Assembly (NCBI RefSeq): GCF_003797185.1
Contig: NZ_RKMH01000021.1
Coordinates: 1-49,206, forward strand
DNA from: Gordonia oryzae
GTDB taxonomy: Bacteria; Actinomycetota; Actinomycetes; Mycobacteriales; Mycobacteriaceae
Direction: 5' to 3'
DNA length: 49,206 nucleotides
A model generated the notes under the pieces. The model was not told the DNA's origin and searched no databases. It saw nothing but the letters and a program-made list of their open reading frames with translations. Both the position numbers and the translations under genes were made by a program. Shown piece after piece: positions 26,908 through 35,760 of the stretch (within the stretch, counting starts at the first letter, position 1; each line of letters opens with the position of its first letter).

Positions 26908-27942
26908 TCAGGCGCTGATCGACTTACCCACCGACTTGAGGTCGGTGCAGGCCTCGACGACGCGCTCGCTCATCGAGGTCTCGGCCTTCTTGCTCCACAC
27001 GCGTGGATCGTAGGTCTTCTTGTTGCCCACGTCGCCGTCGACCTTCAGCACGCCGTCGTAGTTGCTGAACATGTGGCCGGCCACCGGACGCGTGTAGGCG
27101 TACTGGGTGTCGGTGTCGACGTTCATCTTGACGACGCCGTAGCTCAGGGCTTCGTCGATCTCGCTCTTCAGCGAGCCGGAGCCACCGTGGAAGACGAAGT
27201 CGAACGGCTTGGATCCGTCGGCCAGGCCGAGCTTCTTGGTCGCCACTTCCTGGCCGGTGTTCAGCACGTCGGGACGCAGCTTCACGTTGCCGGGCTTGTA
27301 CACACCGTGGACGTTGCCGAACGTGGCGGCCAGCAGGTACTTGCCCTTCTCGCCGACGCCGAGTGCGGCGACGGTCTTCTCGAAATCCTCGGGGGTGGTG
27401 AACAGCTTGTCGTCGATCGCGGCCTCGACGCCGTCCTCCTCACCGCCGACGACGCCGATCTCGATCTCCAGGATGATCTTGGCTGCGGCGGCCTTGGCCA
27501 GCAGCTCCTGCGCGATCTCGAGGTTCTCGTCGATCGGGACCGCAGACCCGTCCCACATATGCGACTGGAACAGCGGATCCTTGCCCGCGTCGACGCGCTC
27601 CTGACTGATCGCGAGCAGCGGCCGCACGTAGGTGTCGAGTTTGTCCTTGGGGCAGTGGTCGGTGTGCAGAGCGATCGTGACGTCGTACTTCGCGGCGACG
27701 ACGTGGGCGAACTCGGCCAGCGCGACGGCGCCGGTCACCATGTCCTTGACGCCGAGACCCGAACCGAATTCTGCGCCACCGGTCGAGAACTGGATGATGC
27801 CGTCGCTGCCGGCGTCCGCGAAGCCCTTGATGGCCGCATTGATCGTCGACGACGACGTGCAGTTGATCGCCGGGAACGCGTAGCCACCCTCCTTTGCCTT
27901 CTGGAACATCTCGGCGTACTGCTCGGGGGTTGCAATGGGCAT
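26908..27942 (-). CDS. fba: Fructose-bisphosphate aldolase, class II
   Basis: The product has 344 residues from the ATG at 27942, preceded by GGAGG eight bases upstream; a longer frame to 28017 is unsupported. This zinc enzyme splits fructose 1,6-bisphosphate in glycolysis and works in reverse in gluconeogenesis. Zinc ligands are seen in ALHTDHCPKDKLDTYVRPL, GNVHGVYKPGNV and VFHGGSGS. The N-terminal FPAINCTSSSTINAAIKGF is typical. The gene is monocistronic and divergent from dedA, as for Rv0363c/Rv0364. Confidence 0.97.
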   Translation of the reverse strand: MPIATPEQYAEMFQKAKEGGYAFPAINCTSSSTINAAIKGFADAGSDGIIQFSTGGAEFGSGLGVKDMVTGAVALAEFAHVVAAKYDVTIALHTDHCPKDKLDTYVRPLLAISQERVDAGKDPLFQSHMWDGSAVPIDENLEIAQELLAKAAAAKIILEIEIGVVGGEEDGVEAAIDDKLFTTPEDFEKTVAALGVGEKGKYLLAATFGNVHGVYKPGNVKLRPDVLNTGQEVATKKLGLADGSKPFDFVFHGGSGSLKSEIDEALSYGVVKMNVDTDTQYAYTRPVAGHMFSNYDGVLKVDGDVGNKKTYDPRVWSKKAETSMSERVVEACTDLKSVGKSISA

Positions 27943-28095
27943 TTCACGTCCTCCAACCGGATAAGGTTTCACGCTTCGAGTCGGGTCACTCCTGTTCAGT
28001 ATGGCAAGGTCGCTCACACCGCGCGCAGCGGCGTCCGAGGTCGCCGACCGGCAGGTTCTGCGAACGCTCGCCTCTGCCGGGTACCCTCGAAACCC

Positions 28096-28812
28096 GTGAT
28101 CGAATTCGCATTTGCCGCATATACGACAAATCTGGCCCTGCTTCCGGGGTTCCTCGATCCGGTAAACCTGCTCAACTCGTTCGGCACGTGGATTCTCGCG
28201 GGCTTGCTGCTGGTCATCTTCATCGAGTCGGGCCTGCTGTTCCCGCTGCTACCCGGCGACTCACTGTTGTTCACCGCGGGGCTGATCGTCGCCGCGAAGT
28301 CCGCCGACATCGAGCCGTTCGCGCCGCTGTGGGTGCTGCTGGTGACCATCCCGATCGCCGCCTTCCTCGGCGACCAGGTCGGCTATCTCCTCGGCAATCG
28401 CCTCGGATACTCCCTGTTCCGGCCGAACGCGAAGGTGCTGAAGGAGAACTACATCGTCGAGGCGCACGAGTTCTTCGAGAAGCACGGTCCGGTCACCATC
28501 GTGTTGGCGCGCTTCGTCCCGATCGTGCGGACCTATGCCCCGCTCGTGGCCGGTGCGGCGAAGATGCGGTACTCGATCTTCCTCACCTACAACGTCGTCG
28601 GCGCGATCCTGTGGGGTGCCGGGGTGACGCTGCTCGGGTATTTCCTCGGCCAGATCGCGTTCATCCGCGACAACGTCGACTACATCTTCCTGCTGATCGT
28701 GTTGGTCTCGGTCCTGCCGATCATCTCCGAGGTCGTCAAGCGGGTGCTCCGGTCGCGTCGGGCGATCACTGAGGAGCCGGTGGCCTCACCCACGCCGGCC
28801 GACCACTCCTGA
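28096..28812 (+). CDS. DedA family membrane protein (first copy)
   Basis: The product has 238 residues from a GTG at 28096; an upstream open frame crosses antisense to fba and is not real. It has the DedA/SNARE-associated fold: FIESGLLFPLLPGDSLLFTA, GDQVGYLLGNRLG, FFEKHGPVTIVLARFVPIVR and the last helices before a charged tail. DedA proteins are linked to lipid flipping and membrane potential upkeep; undecaprenyl-phosphate recycling is shown for some members. It corresponds to Rv0364 by place. Confidence 0.92.
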   Translation: MIEFAFAAYTTNLALLPGFLDPVNLLNSFGTWILAGLLLVIFIESGLLFPLLPGDSLLFTAGLIVAAKSADIEPFAPLWVLLVTIPIAAFLGDQVGYLLGNRLGYSLFRPNAKVLKENYIVEAHEFFEKHGPVTIVLARFVPIVRTYAPLVAGAAKMRYSIFLTYNVVGAILWGAGVTLLGYFLGQIAFIRDNVDYIFLLIVLVSVLPIISEVVKRVLRSRRAITEEPVASPTPADHS

Positions 28813-28907
28813 GCACACCACCGTCCCGCGTCCGGCCCCACGCCACACACCGACCCACCAGCATCCATCTGGCTAACCCTCAGGCTGCCCGCGTAGCCTG
28901 GTGACCC

Positions 28908-29651
28908 GTGATCGACTCCGCACTTGCCCATACCACCACCACTGTGGTCGCGTTGCCGGGCATCCTCGACCCCATCAACGTGCTCAGCTGGTTCGGCGCC
29001 TGGGCGTTCTGGGGTCTGCTCCTGGTGATCCTCATCGAATCCGGCGTCCTGTTCCCGGTGTTGCCGGGCGACTCGCTGCTGTTCGTGGCCGGCATGGTCG
29101 TCGCCGCAGGCGCGGGCGGCACCGAGGGCATCGACAAGTTCGCCTCGCTGTGGCAGCTACTCGTCTTCATTCCGATCGCGGCGATCATCGGCGGTCAGAT
29201 CGGCTACTGGATCGGCCGCTTCATCGGTACCGAGATGTTCACGCCCGACGCCCGGTTCCTCAAGGAGCGTTACCTCGTCGAGGCCAACGAGTTCTTCGAG
29301 AAGCACGGGCCGATCACCATCTTCTTGGCGCGCTTCGTGCCGATCGTGCGCACACTGGCCCCGATCGTCGCCGGCGCCGCCCGGATGAAGTGGGCGGTGT
29401 TCGCCGTCTTCAACGTGGTCGGCGCGATCGTCTGGGGTGCGGGCATCGTGCTGCTCGGCTACTGGCTCGGACGGTTCGAGGTCATCCAGAAGCTCATCGA
29501 ACCGATCTTCATCCTGATCGTCATCCTGTCGATCGCACCGATGCTCATCGAGTGGTATCGCCGGCGCCGGGCCGCCAAGCGCGCCCCGGCCGCTGACGCC
29601 CTGTCCCCCGATGCCACGGCCGCCGACGACCGGCGGACCGACACCGTCTGA
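28908..29651 (+). CDS. DedA family membrane protein (second copy)
   Basis: The product has 247 residues from a GTG at 28908. It is a close paralogue of the gene 95 bases upstream: LIESGVLFPVLPGDSLLFVA, GGQIGYWIGRFIGTEMF, FFEKHGPITIFLARFVPIVR and NVVGAIVWGAGIVLLGYWLG match segment by segment. The inserted AGAGGTEG and a Lys/Arg/Ala tail distinguish it. The pair most likely arose by tandem duplication. Whether the two have different lipid substrates is unknown. Confidence 0.92.
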   Translation: MIDSALAHTTTTVVALPGILDPINVLSWFGAWAFWGLLLVILIESGVLFPVLPGDSLLFVAGMVVAAGAGGTEGIDKFASLWQLLVFIPIAAIIGGQIGYWIGRFIGTEMFTPDARFLKERYLVEANEFFEKHGPITIFLARFVPIVRTLAPIVAGAARMKWAVFAVFNVVGAIVWGAGIVLLGYWLGRFEVIQKLIEPIFILIVILSIAPMLIEWYRRRRAAKRAPAADALSPDATAADDRRTDTV

Positions 29652-29673
29652 GTCGGCGCCGGCCGGTCGGACG

Positions 29674-30813
29674 CTATCCGCTCACCGCGTACGCCGCGGC
29701 CAGGTCGATGCGCACCCATCCCCCGTTGGCACCGGCCTGATCCAGCGGATAGCCGGCGGGGATGGCGGTGCGTCGCAGGATGTCGAGGCGTTGAGCGTCA
29801 CTGAGGTGCGGGAATCGCGAGCGCAGTAGTGCCGCGGCCTGGGTCGGGATGGCGTTCACCTGGTTCGGGGAGATCCGCGGGAATCCGAATGTCATCAGCT
29901 CCTGGGCATTCGACACCGCCTGCGACGTCGGCGCCACGGTCGGGTCGTCTGCGAGCGCCCGGGCCACCGGCTCACCGAGCGCGGTCCGGAGCTGCTCGCG
30001 CAGCTGATCACCGGCGGCGTCGACGAGCCGGGCGAATGCGGGATCGGAGAGCCGCTCGGAGGCGACGGTCAGGCCCATGATCCGGCCGCCCATCACATCG
30101 AGCGGGTAGTGCACGCCGAGCACCATGCGACTGAGTCCGATGTGGCCGGACTGGGCGAGGATCTGCGGTCCGGCCTCGGGCAGCCAGTAGGCCAGCAGCG
30201 CACCCTGCCAGAACGCCTGGCTGGAGTGGCCGGACGGGTACGAGCCGTTGCCGGCGAGGTCGCCGTAGAGATCCGAGCCGGGCCGGTTGTAGCGCGTGAT
30301 CTGTGCGGGCGCGACGACGAAGGGCCGCGGATTGTTGTAGTACTGCTTCTCGATCAGCGTGGTCTGCAACGGGATTCCGGCGCGCGCGGTGTCACCCTTG
30401 ACCAACTGCGCGACCTTGGGCAGTTTGCCCGCGGCCAGCAGCTGCCGGAACGCGGTACCGACCTTGGTGCCCAAGGCCTGTGACAGGGAGACGATCCGGT
30501 CGTCGTAGTTGATCGCGACGGCGTCGTCCTGCTGGGCCGGTGTCGCAGAGTTGTTGACCGACACCACCTTTGCGAGATTCTGCTTCATGAGGTCGGGCCG
30601 CTGGGCGCGCAGCGCCGCGAAGCCGTCGAGTTCCGGGAGATACGTTCCGCCCGGCGGTACGTCGGAGGCGAACGGACCGACGAGCTGCGCGGTGGAGAAT
30701 CCCGCGGGCGCGGTGGCCGGTGCCGGCGCCGCGTGCGCAACGGGCGCCCCGACCATCACAAGCACAGCGAACATCGAGAGCAGGACCGAGCGCATACGCA
30801 ACGACATGGCCAT
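29674..30813 (-). CDS. Secreted PAP2-family acid phosphatase
   Basis: The product is about 379 residues from the ATG at 30813; a second ATG at 30807 is possible. A signal peptide (SLRMRSVLLSMFAVLVMVGA with cleavage near VAHAAPA) exports it. The three PAP2 motifs are present: KQYYNNPRP, SYPSGHSSQAFW and SRMVLGVHYPLDVMGG, carrying the catalytic His residues and phosphate-binding Arg. It is likely a broad-range acid phosphatase outside the membrane, supplying phosphate or acting on phospholipids. It converges on the second dedA gene with a 22-base gap. Confidence 0.9.
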   Translation of the reverse strand: MAMSLRMRSVLLSMFAVLVMVGAPVAHAAPAPATAPAGFSTAQLVGPFASDVPPGGTYLPELDGFAALRAQRPDLMKQNLAKVVSVNNSATPAQQDDAVAINYDDRIVSLSQALGTKVGTAFRQLLAAGKLPKVAQLVKGDTARAGIPLQTTLIEKQYYNNPRPFVVAPAQITRYNRPGSDLYGDLAGNGSYPSGHSSQAFWQGALLAYWLPEAGPQILAQSGHIGLSRMVLGVHYPLDVMGGRIMGLTVASERLSDPAFARLVDAAGDQLREQLRTALGEPVARALADDPTVAPTSQAVSNAQELMTFGFPRISPNQVNAIPTQAAALLRSRFPHLSDAQRLDILRRTAIPAGYPLDQAGANGGWVRIDLAAAYAVSG

Positions 30814-30913
30814 CACTCTGACTGATGTCCGACTCTTCGGGCAAGGTGGGGGCGGGTGTTCATGTCTCGTTCGCCGCTCCGTCATCCGGGCCGGACTGCT
30901 CAGCCGAGTGCGG

Positions 30914-31606
30914 CTACCACGCCTGTCCGAGGTCGGCGTGCTGGCGAATCCACGCGTGCATGGCGATTCCGGCGGCCACCCCGGCGTTGATGCTGCGGGT
31001 GGAGCCGAACTGTGCGATCGAGACGGTCAGATCGGCCTGCTCCTGCGCATCCGCGCTGACGCCCGGGCCCTCCTGCCCGAAGAGCATCACGCATTCGCGG
31101 GGCAGTTCGGCGGTCTCCAACGACTGCGCGCCGGGAGTGTTGTCGACGGCGACGACCTTTAGATTCTCTTCGCGCGCCCACGCGATCAGGTCGGCGACGG
31201 AGTCGTGGTGTTCGAGGTGCTGATACCGGTCGGTCACCATCGCGCCGCGCCGATTCCACCGTCGACGTCCGACGATGTGCACCGTGGCCACCGCAAAGGC
31301 GTTGGCAGTGCGCACCACGGTGCCGATGTTGGCGTCGTGGGCGAAGTTCTCGATGGCCACATGGAGTCGGTGCCGCCGGGAGTCGATGTCGGCGACGATC
31401 GCTTCCCGCGTCCAATATCGGTAGGCGTCAACGACATTGCGGGTGTCGCCGGCTACGAGCAGGTGCGCGTCGTAGCGCGGGTCATCCGGCGGCGGACCGT
31501 CGTGCTCGGCTGCCCAGGGCCCCACCCCGACCGCCGGCGCCGACCCGATCTGCCACTCCGTCGGTCCGGGCTCGTCGGCTGTCGACTGCGGGTCGTCGGC
31601 TGCCAC
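30914..31606 (-). CDS. TrmH/SpoU-family RNA 2'-O-methyltransferase
   Basis: The product has 230 residues from a GTG at 31606, three bases after the pyrE stop. It is a knotted SPOUT methyltransferase. Motif 1 is NIGTVVRTANAFAV, motif 2 is LFGQEGPGVS, and motif 3 is STRSINAGVAAGIAMH. About 60 N-terminal residues before the catalytic fold are Pro/Asp-rich. It methylates a ribose in tRNA or rRNA; the target cannot be read from the sequence. It is in an operon with pyrE, as with Rv0380c. Confidence 0.92.
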   Translation of the reverse strand: MAADDPQSTADEPGPTEWQIGSAPAVGVGPWAAEHDGPPPDDPRYDAHLLVAGDTRNVVDAYRYWTREAIVADIDSRRHRLHVAIENFAHDANIGTVVRTANAFAVATVHIVGRRRWNRRGAMVTDRYQHLEHHDSVADLIAWAREENLKVVAVDNTPGAQSLETAELPRECVMLFGQEGPGVSADAQEQADLTVSIAQFGSTRSINAGVAAGIAMHAWIRQHADLGQAW

Positions 31607-31609
31607 GCC

Positions 31610-32170
31610 TCAGGCGAGGCCGAGATCGGCCAGCGTGAGTAGCGACCGGTAGGGCACGCCGAGCGCCTCGATGACCTCATCGGCGCCGGTGTCTCGATCG
31701 ACGACGGTCGCCACACCGATCACCGTCGCGCCTGCTTCGCGTGCCGCCTCCACCGCGGTCGACGGTGAGGCCCCGGTGGTGGAGGTGTCCTCGACCACCA
31801 GCACGCGGCGCCCGGCGATGTCGGGGCCCTCGATACGACGTTGCATCCCATGGGCTTTGGCGGCCTTGCGCACCACGAAGGCATCGATGGCACGGCCACC
31901 GGCATGCATGATCGACGTCGCCACCGGGTCGGCGCCCAGGGTGAGTCCGCCGACGGCATCGTAGTCCCAGTCGGCGGTGAGTTGACGCATGAGCGTGCCG
32001 ATCAGCGGCGAGGCCTGATGGTGCAGCGTCGCCCGACGCAGATCGACGTAATAGTCGGCTTCCTTGCCCGAGGAGAGTGTCACCTTGCCGTGCACCACCG
32101 AGAGTTCCTTGACCAGTTCGGCGAGTACCTCTCGATCGGCGGTATCGACGGACGGAATCGCTGCGGACAC
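31610..32170 (-). CDS. pyrE: Orotate phosphoribosyltransferase
   Basis: The product has 186 residues from a GTG at 32170. It joins orotate and PRPP to OMP in pyrimidine synthesis. The PRPP-binding motif VLVVEDTSTTGASP lies near residue 119. Other family marks are TLSSGKEADYYVDLRRATLH, LTLGADPVATSIMHAGGR and FVVRKAAKAHGMQRRIEGP. The downstream RNA methyltransferase begins four bases after its stop, so they are co-translated. Confidence 0.95.
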   Translation of the reverse strand: MSAAIPSVDTADREVLAELVKELSVVHGKVTLSSGKEADYYVDLRRATLHHQASPLIGTLMRQLTADWDYDAVGGLTLGADPVATSIMHAGGRAIDAFVVRKAAKAHGMQRRIEGPDIAGRRVLVVEDTSTTGASPSTAVEAAREAGATVIGVATVVDRDTGADEVIEALGVPYRSLLTLADLGLA

Positions 32171-32229
32171 TACAGAACTCGCTCTCTTCTCGCGGATCGG
32201 ACACCGGCCCCGACGGGTCGGTCGTGTGA

Positions 32230-33264
32230 TCAGTTGCGGCGGTGACGGTTCCGCCGGGAAGGCGTGTCACCCGGACCCGTCCGCGCCTGTCTCGTCGGCG
32301 GCTCGAAATCGTCGTCGAAATCGACGTCGTCGTCAAGCTCCGGCGGTCGAGTTGCTTTGCCACGCATTGGCATCTGCGCCATCGGACGGCCGGCGGGCCG
32401 GGGATCGGCCGGAGCCAAGTGGCCTTCGGCAGGCGGCGCGGCTCGTCGCGGCCGAGGTGCCACCTCGCCAGGCTTGTGCAGCGCGGTCGGCACGGCGGCG
32501 GCGGAGTCCACATCGTCACGCTCGGCCCTGTCGCGAGCGGCGGCCTCCACGCGTGCGCGCCGGTTCTTGTCGCGCATGTTCTCGGTCTTCTCGTCGGCCA
32601 GCTCGGCGCGGGTCGGACCGTGCGGATCCCGCGGGTCGGGGGCATCCTGCGGCTCACGCAGTGGCGGCAGCACTCGCAGCAGGTCGGCAAAGCGCCGCAC
32701 GACCTCCAGGCCGGTGTCGAGTTCGGCGGCGTCGTCGGTCAACGGCAACGACCCCAGGGCCCAGTTGCCCTCGTTCCACAGCACCTCGACGTAGGCCGGT
32801 GCCTTGTTGGCCAGGGCGACCATACGCCGGTCGCACACGCGGCGGGCGACGTCGAGGTTGTTGGAGAACATCACGCGCGGGCCCATCGCGCCGAGTAGTT
32901 CCACGTCCTCCTCGGCCGGGGCGAGGACATCCTCGTGCCGCAAATCGACGACCACGGCGGACGGAGTCGACCGGCGCACCGCGATCACTGAGGCGGTCTC
33001 GGAAAGGTCGAAGACGACGGCCTCAGCCCCCCCGTAGTGGCCGTAGGCCACGTTCTCCACGGTGACGGTATCGGGCACGTTCATGGTGGCGCGGCGGAAC
33101 ACCGTACGGAGCTTGGTGTCGGTCTCGCGGAACTTGAAGTCGTGCTCGTCACCCCAGATCGCGCGCTGGTGCCTCGTGACCGAGGAACGGCGGCGATCGA
33201 GCCACAGCAGGGCCACCGCCCCGGCCAAGGCAATAGCGGCGATCACGAAATAGACGATGGTCAT
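32230..33264 (-). CDS. Membrane-anchored conserved protein (Rv0383c-like)
   Basis: The product has 344 residues from the ATG at 33264; a frame open to 33366 is unsupported. One membrane helix lies at residues 3-22 (IVYFVIAAIALAGAVALLWL), followed by a soluble domain with HYGGAEAVVFDLSETASVIA and VMFSNNLDVARRVCDRRMV. From about residue 215 the protein is charged and Pro/Arg-rich, ending in an Asp-rich patch (LDDDVDFDDDFEPP) and a basic tail. It corresponds by place to Rv0383c, upstream of pyrE. It is probably cytoplasm-facing and of unknown function. Confidence 0.8.
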   Translation of the reverse strand: MTIVYFVIAAIALAGAVALLWLDRRRSSVTRHQRAIWGDEHDFKFRETDTKLRTVFRRATMNVPDTVTVENVAYGHYGGAEAVVFDLSETASVIAVRRSTPSAVVVDLRHEDVLAPAEEDVELLGAMGPRVMFSNNLDVARRVCDRRMVALANKAPAYVEVLWNEGNWALGSLPLTDDAAELDTGLEVVRRFADLLRVLPPLREPQDAPDPRDPHGPTRAELADEKTENMRDKNRRARVEAAARDRAERDDVDSAAAVPTALHKPGEVAPRPRRAAPPAEGHLAPADPRPAGRPMAQMPMRGKATRPPELDDDVDFDDDFEPPTRQARTGPGDTPSRRNRHRRN

Positions 33265-33280
33265 CGCGCTACAGACTACT

Positions 33281-33694
33281 TCAGGGTGTGTGCGGATCGC
33301 GCCGCACGACGTACCTCTGAGCCCTGTCGACAACGTTGTCGAAGTGCGTTTCGAGGTCGTCATCATCGACGCCGACGTATCGCCGCAGGTTATCGAGGAT
33401 CTGCGTGCTCAGCACATCCCGTCCTCCGGCGACGTCATCGCTGAGACGCTCCGGGATCGCGACACTGTCCATACCCCACCCGACCCCCACCCGGGGTCGT
33501 CGGCGGACAGGGGTTCGATAACCAACGCTTCGAGCGATGCCGCACCGAATGTTGCCGTCTGCGTCGCCTCGGGTTTGTTCGTGTCGCGCGTCGTCGCGGT
33601 CAGCGCCGGGCTCGCTGCAATCAACGACATCAACCCTCAGCACCGCGCCACGGTCGCCCGCATCGCCGCGCACCTCGGACTCGATCGACGGCAC
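33281..33694 (-). CDS. Unassigned minus-strand frame, possibly decayed
   Basis: The last 60 codons (ERLSDDVAGGRDVLSTQILD, then NLRRYVGVDDDDLETHFDNV) look like a real helical protein with high third-position GC and end in a TGA 17 bases upstream of the Rv0383c-like start. Further upstream the frame is poor, and a different frame (MSLIAASPALTATTRDTNKP) is more protein-like. A frameshifted remnant is as likely as a gene. I do not recognise the family. No ribosome binding site was found. Confidence 0.25.
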   Translation of the reverse strand: MPSIESEVRGDAGDRGAVLRVDVVDCSEPGADRDDARHEQTRGDADGNIRCGIARSVGYRTPVRRRPRVGVGWGMDSVAIPERLSDDVAGGRDVLSTQILDNLRRYVGVDDDDLETHFDNVVDRAQRYVVRRDPHTP

Positions 33695-33863
33695 GCGCGC
33701 TTACTGCCCTCGAATTGCTCAGCACATCACCGGCCGAGATCGAGAATTACCCGGCGAAATGCGAGTTCGACACAACTGTCACTTCTATCGCTGCAGGAGC
33801 ACCCGCCACTATCGTATCCACTGTGCCCCAGATCACAATTCCGGACTCGGGAATTGGGTGGCG

Positions 33864-33869
33864 TATATT
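33864..33869 (+). promoter_or_regulatory. -10 element giving a likely leaderless transcript for gtrA
   Basis: TATATT lies seven bases before the GTG of the GtrA gene, the spacing expected if transcription starts at or next to the start codon. There is no Shine-Dalgarno in front of that GTG. Leaderless mRNAs with a TANNNT -10 box are common in mycobacteria and relatives. Confidence 0.45.
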
Positions 33870-33876
33870 GCCCTAG

Positions 33877-34449
33877 GTGATCGCGACGCTGGACGACAAA
33901 TATGCCACCCATGTGAGAAATCTCGGGCAATTCGCCCGTTTCGGCATCGTGGGCGCATCCGGGGTCGTCGTCAATATGATCGTCGCTGTCCTGATGAACA
34001 AGGCGCACGGCGGTACCGCCAACGCGTTCAATGTGATCTGGCATATTCCGGGTTCGGCGTACAACGTACGTTTCACCGTGCTGGTGTGGATCGTCGGGTT
34101 CCTCGTGGCCAATTGCGTCAACTTCCAGCTCAATCGGTCGTGGACCTTCAAGAGTTCCCGGCATGCGAGGTGGTGGTCGGAATTCTGGCCGTTCCTCGCG
34201 GTGGGCAGCGTCGCCGCGATCGTCGGGCTGTTCCTGAAGGTGGGCTTGACCAACCCCACCTCACCGCTCTACCTCTCGTCGTCGTTCTTCCATGAGGGAG
34301 CCGGGCTACACTCCCGCGAGTACTGGGCGCAGATCCTCACAATCGTCATCACCATGCCGATCAACTTCATCGTCAACAAGCTGTGGACGTTCCGGGCGGT
34401 GCGTTCGCCGGCGGAGCCGGCTCCCGTCGACGCCGGCACCCCGGTCTGA
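33877..34449 (+). CDS. GtrA-family membrane protein
   Basis: The product has 190 residues from a GTG at 33877. Four membrane helices follow the GtrA pattern: LGQFARFGIVGASGVVVNMI, VWIVGFLVANCVNFQLNRSW ending in the usual NRxWTF motif, a third helix (FLAVGSVAAIVGLFLKVGL), and a fourth ending in NFIVNKLWTFR. GtrA proteins help move polyprenyl-linked sugars across the membrane for cell-wall or teichoic/arabinogalactan glycosylation. No glycosyltransferase lies next to it here. Confidence 0.9.
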   Translation: MIATLDDKYATHVRNLGQFARFGIVGASGVVVNMIVAVLMNKAHGGTANAFNVIWHIPGSAYNVRFTVLVWIVGFLVANCVNFQLNRSWTFKSSRHARWWSEFWPFLAVGSVAAIVGLFLKVGLTNPTSPLYLSSSFFHEGAGLHSREYWAQILTIVITMPINFIVNKLWTFRAVRSPAEPAPVDAGTPV

Positions 34450-34498
34450 ACGCCGCCGTCCGACCACCATGATCGGCCAAGGTCCCTCGGCTGGCCGG

Positions 34499-35317
34499 AT
34501 GACACAGCGGGCGCGCATTGCCGTTCAGGTAAAGCCCCAGCACGCCTCGTTCGCCGATCTGCGTCGTGCCGCGGCGCTGGTCGAGGAACTCGGCGCCGAC
34601 ATGCTCCTCACGTGGGATCACTTCTTTCCGCTGTCCGGTGATCCCCACGGCCGCCACTTCGAGGCATGGACCACACTGGCGGCCTGGGCCGAATCGACCG
34701 ACCGCGTCGAGCTGGGCGTTCTGGTCTCCTCCGTGGGTTACCGGAACCCGAATCTGCTGGCCGACATGGCACGCACCGTTGACCACATCAGTGCGCGCGA
34801 CGGTACGGGCCGGGTGGTCCTCGGCGTCGGCGCCGGCTGGTTCGAGCGGGACTACACCTCTTATGGCTTCGAATTCGGCACGGTGGCGCAACGCTTACGG
34901 ACCCTCAACGATCATCTGCCGATGATCCAGAAGCGCTGGAGCCGGCTGAATCCGGCGCCCACGCGCAGAATCCCGATCCTCATCGGTGGTGGCGGCGAGA
35001 AGGTGACCCTGCGGATCGCCGCACGGCACGCCGACATCTGGCACGGCTTCGGTGACGCCGAGACCATTGCCCACAAGCACCAGGTACTCGACGACTGGTG
35101 CACCCGGATCGGGCGCAATCCCGGCGAGATCGTGCGCTCGGCCGGGGTGAGCGCGAAGCCGGGACGCTTCCCGGAGGATCTCGACGACTACCCGGCGTCG
35201 GCGGAGAAGTTGTACGCCGTCGGTACGCGGATCTTCACCGTCGGACTCGAGGCCCCGAACTGGGATCCCGGACCGATCCGCGATCTGGTCGCCTGGCGCG
35301 ACGCGCGGAAGGCCTGA
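34499..35317 (+). CDS. LLM-class F420-dependent oxidoreductase
   Basis: The product has 272 residues from the ATG at 34499 (MTQRARIAV); another in-frame ATG at 34469 adds ten residues. It is a luciferase-like TIM barrel: LVEELGADMLLTWDHFFPLS, AESTDRVELGVLVSSVGYRN, VVLGVGAGWFERDYTSYGFE and ILIGGGGEKVTLRIAARHAD are the family's FMN/F420-binding signatures. Actinobacterial members mostly use coenzyme F420. The substrate is unknown. It follows gtrA by 49 bases but has no functional link to it that I can see. Confidence 0.9.
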   Translation: MTQRARIAVQVKPQHASFADLRRAAALVEELGADMLLTWDHFFPLSGDPHGRHFEAWTTLAAWAESTDRVELGVLVSSVGYRNPNLLADMARTVDHISARDGTGRVVLGVGAGWFERDYTSYGFEFGTVAQRLRTLNDHLPMIQKRWSRLNPAPTRRIPILIGGGGEKVTLRIAARHADIWHGFGDAETIAHKHQVLDDWCTRIGRNPGEIVRSAGVSAKPGRFPEDLDDYPASAEKLYAVGTRIFTVGLEAPNWDPGPIRDLVAWRDARKA

Positions 35318-35460
35318 CACCATCACCGACCACGCCGCTGGCACCGCCGGGCAAGGGGTGACACTCCGACGATTGGCCGACTCGGTAAACCGATGACCGC
35401 TGTCGAATACCTCGTCCACGCCACGACCACGCCCCATCCTCACACAGGCCACGCCGGTGA

Positions 35461-35760
35461 TCGTCGACCGCGCGCACAGCTCGTGGGTGTCAAGGACCCA
35501 CGGCCAGTCCTGCCTCGACCATCCCCTGCGTCTTCTTCCTGTGGCTGACCCGGCAGGACGAGTTCGCCGAGATCGACACCCGCGCACTGTTCGAGGTGGC
35601 CTTGGCCGACGGCATCGCCGCCATTGCCGGCCCTGCCGCGTCACCGGGGCGGGCGCCATCGCAGCGCGCTTTGCGCTTGTGTTCCGCCTCGAGTTATCCC
35701 GAACGAAACGAGGAGGGCATCCGACGCCTCACCGGCAGTCTTGAGAGGATGGCCAGGTGA
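35461..35760 (+). pseudogene. C-terminal remnant of a class I aminotransferase (MocR/2-aminoadipate type)
   Basis: An open frame after a TGA at 35458 ends at the TGA at 35758-35760. From 35521 it reads CVFFLWLTRQDEFAEIDTRA, ALADGIAAIAGPAAS, QRALRLCSASSYPE and NEEGIRRLTGSLERM. This is the normal last 75 residues of PLP aminotransferases (FLWL..., AL..GVA..PG..F, ALRLSFS...PE.I.EGIRRL). The rest of the gene, including the PLP lysine, is gone. Its stop overlaps the M20 start (GTGA), showing the two genes were once coupled. A small hairpin (CGTGGGT/ACCCACG) lies at 35482-35502. Confidence 0.7.

Noticed and set aside
28864..28886. GGCTAACC half-site upstream of the second dedA gene
   Set aside because: Only one half of an iron box is present (about 10/19); likely chance.
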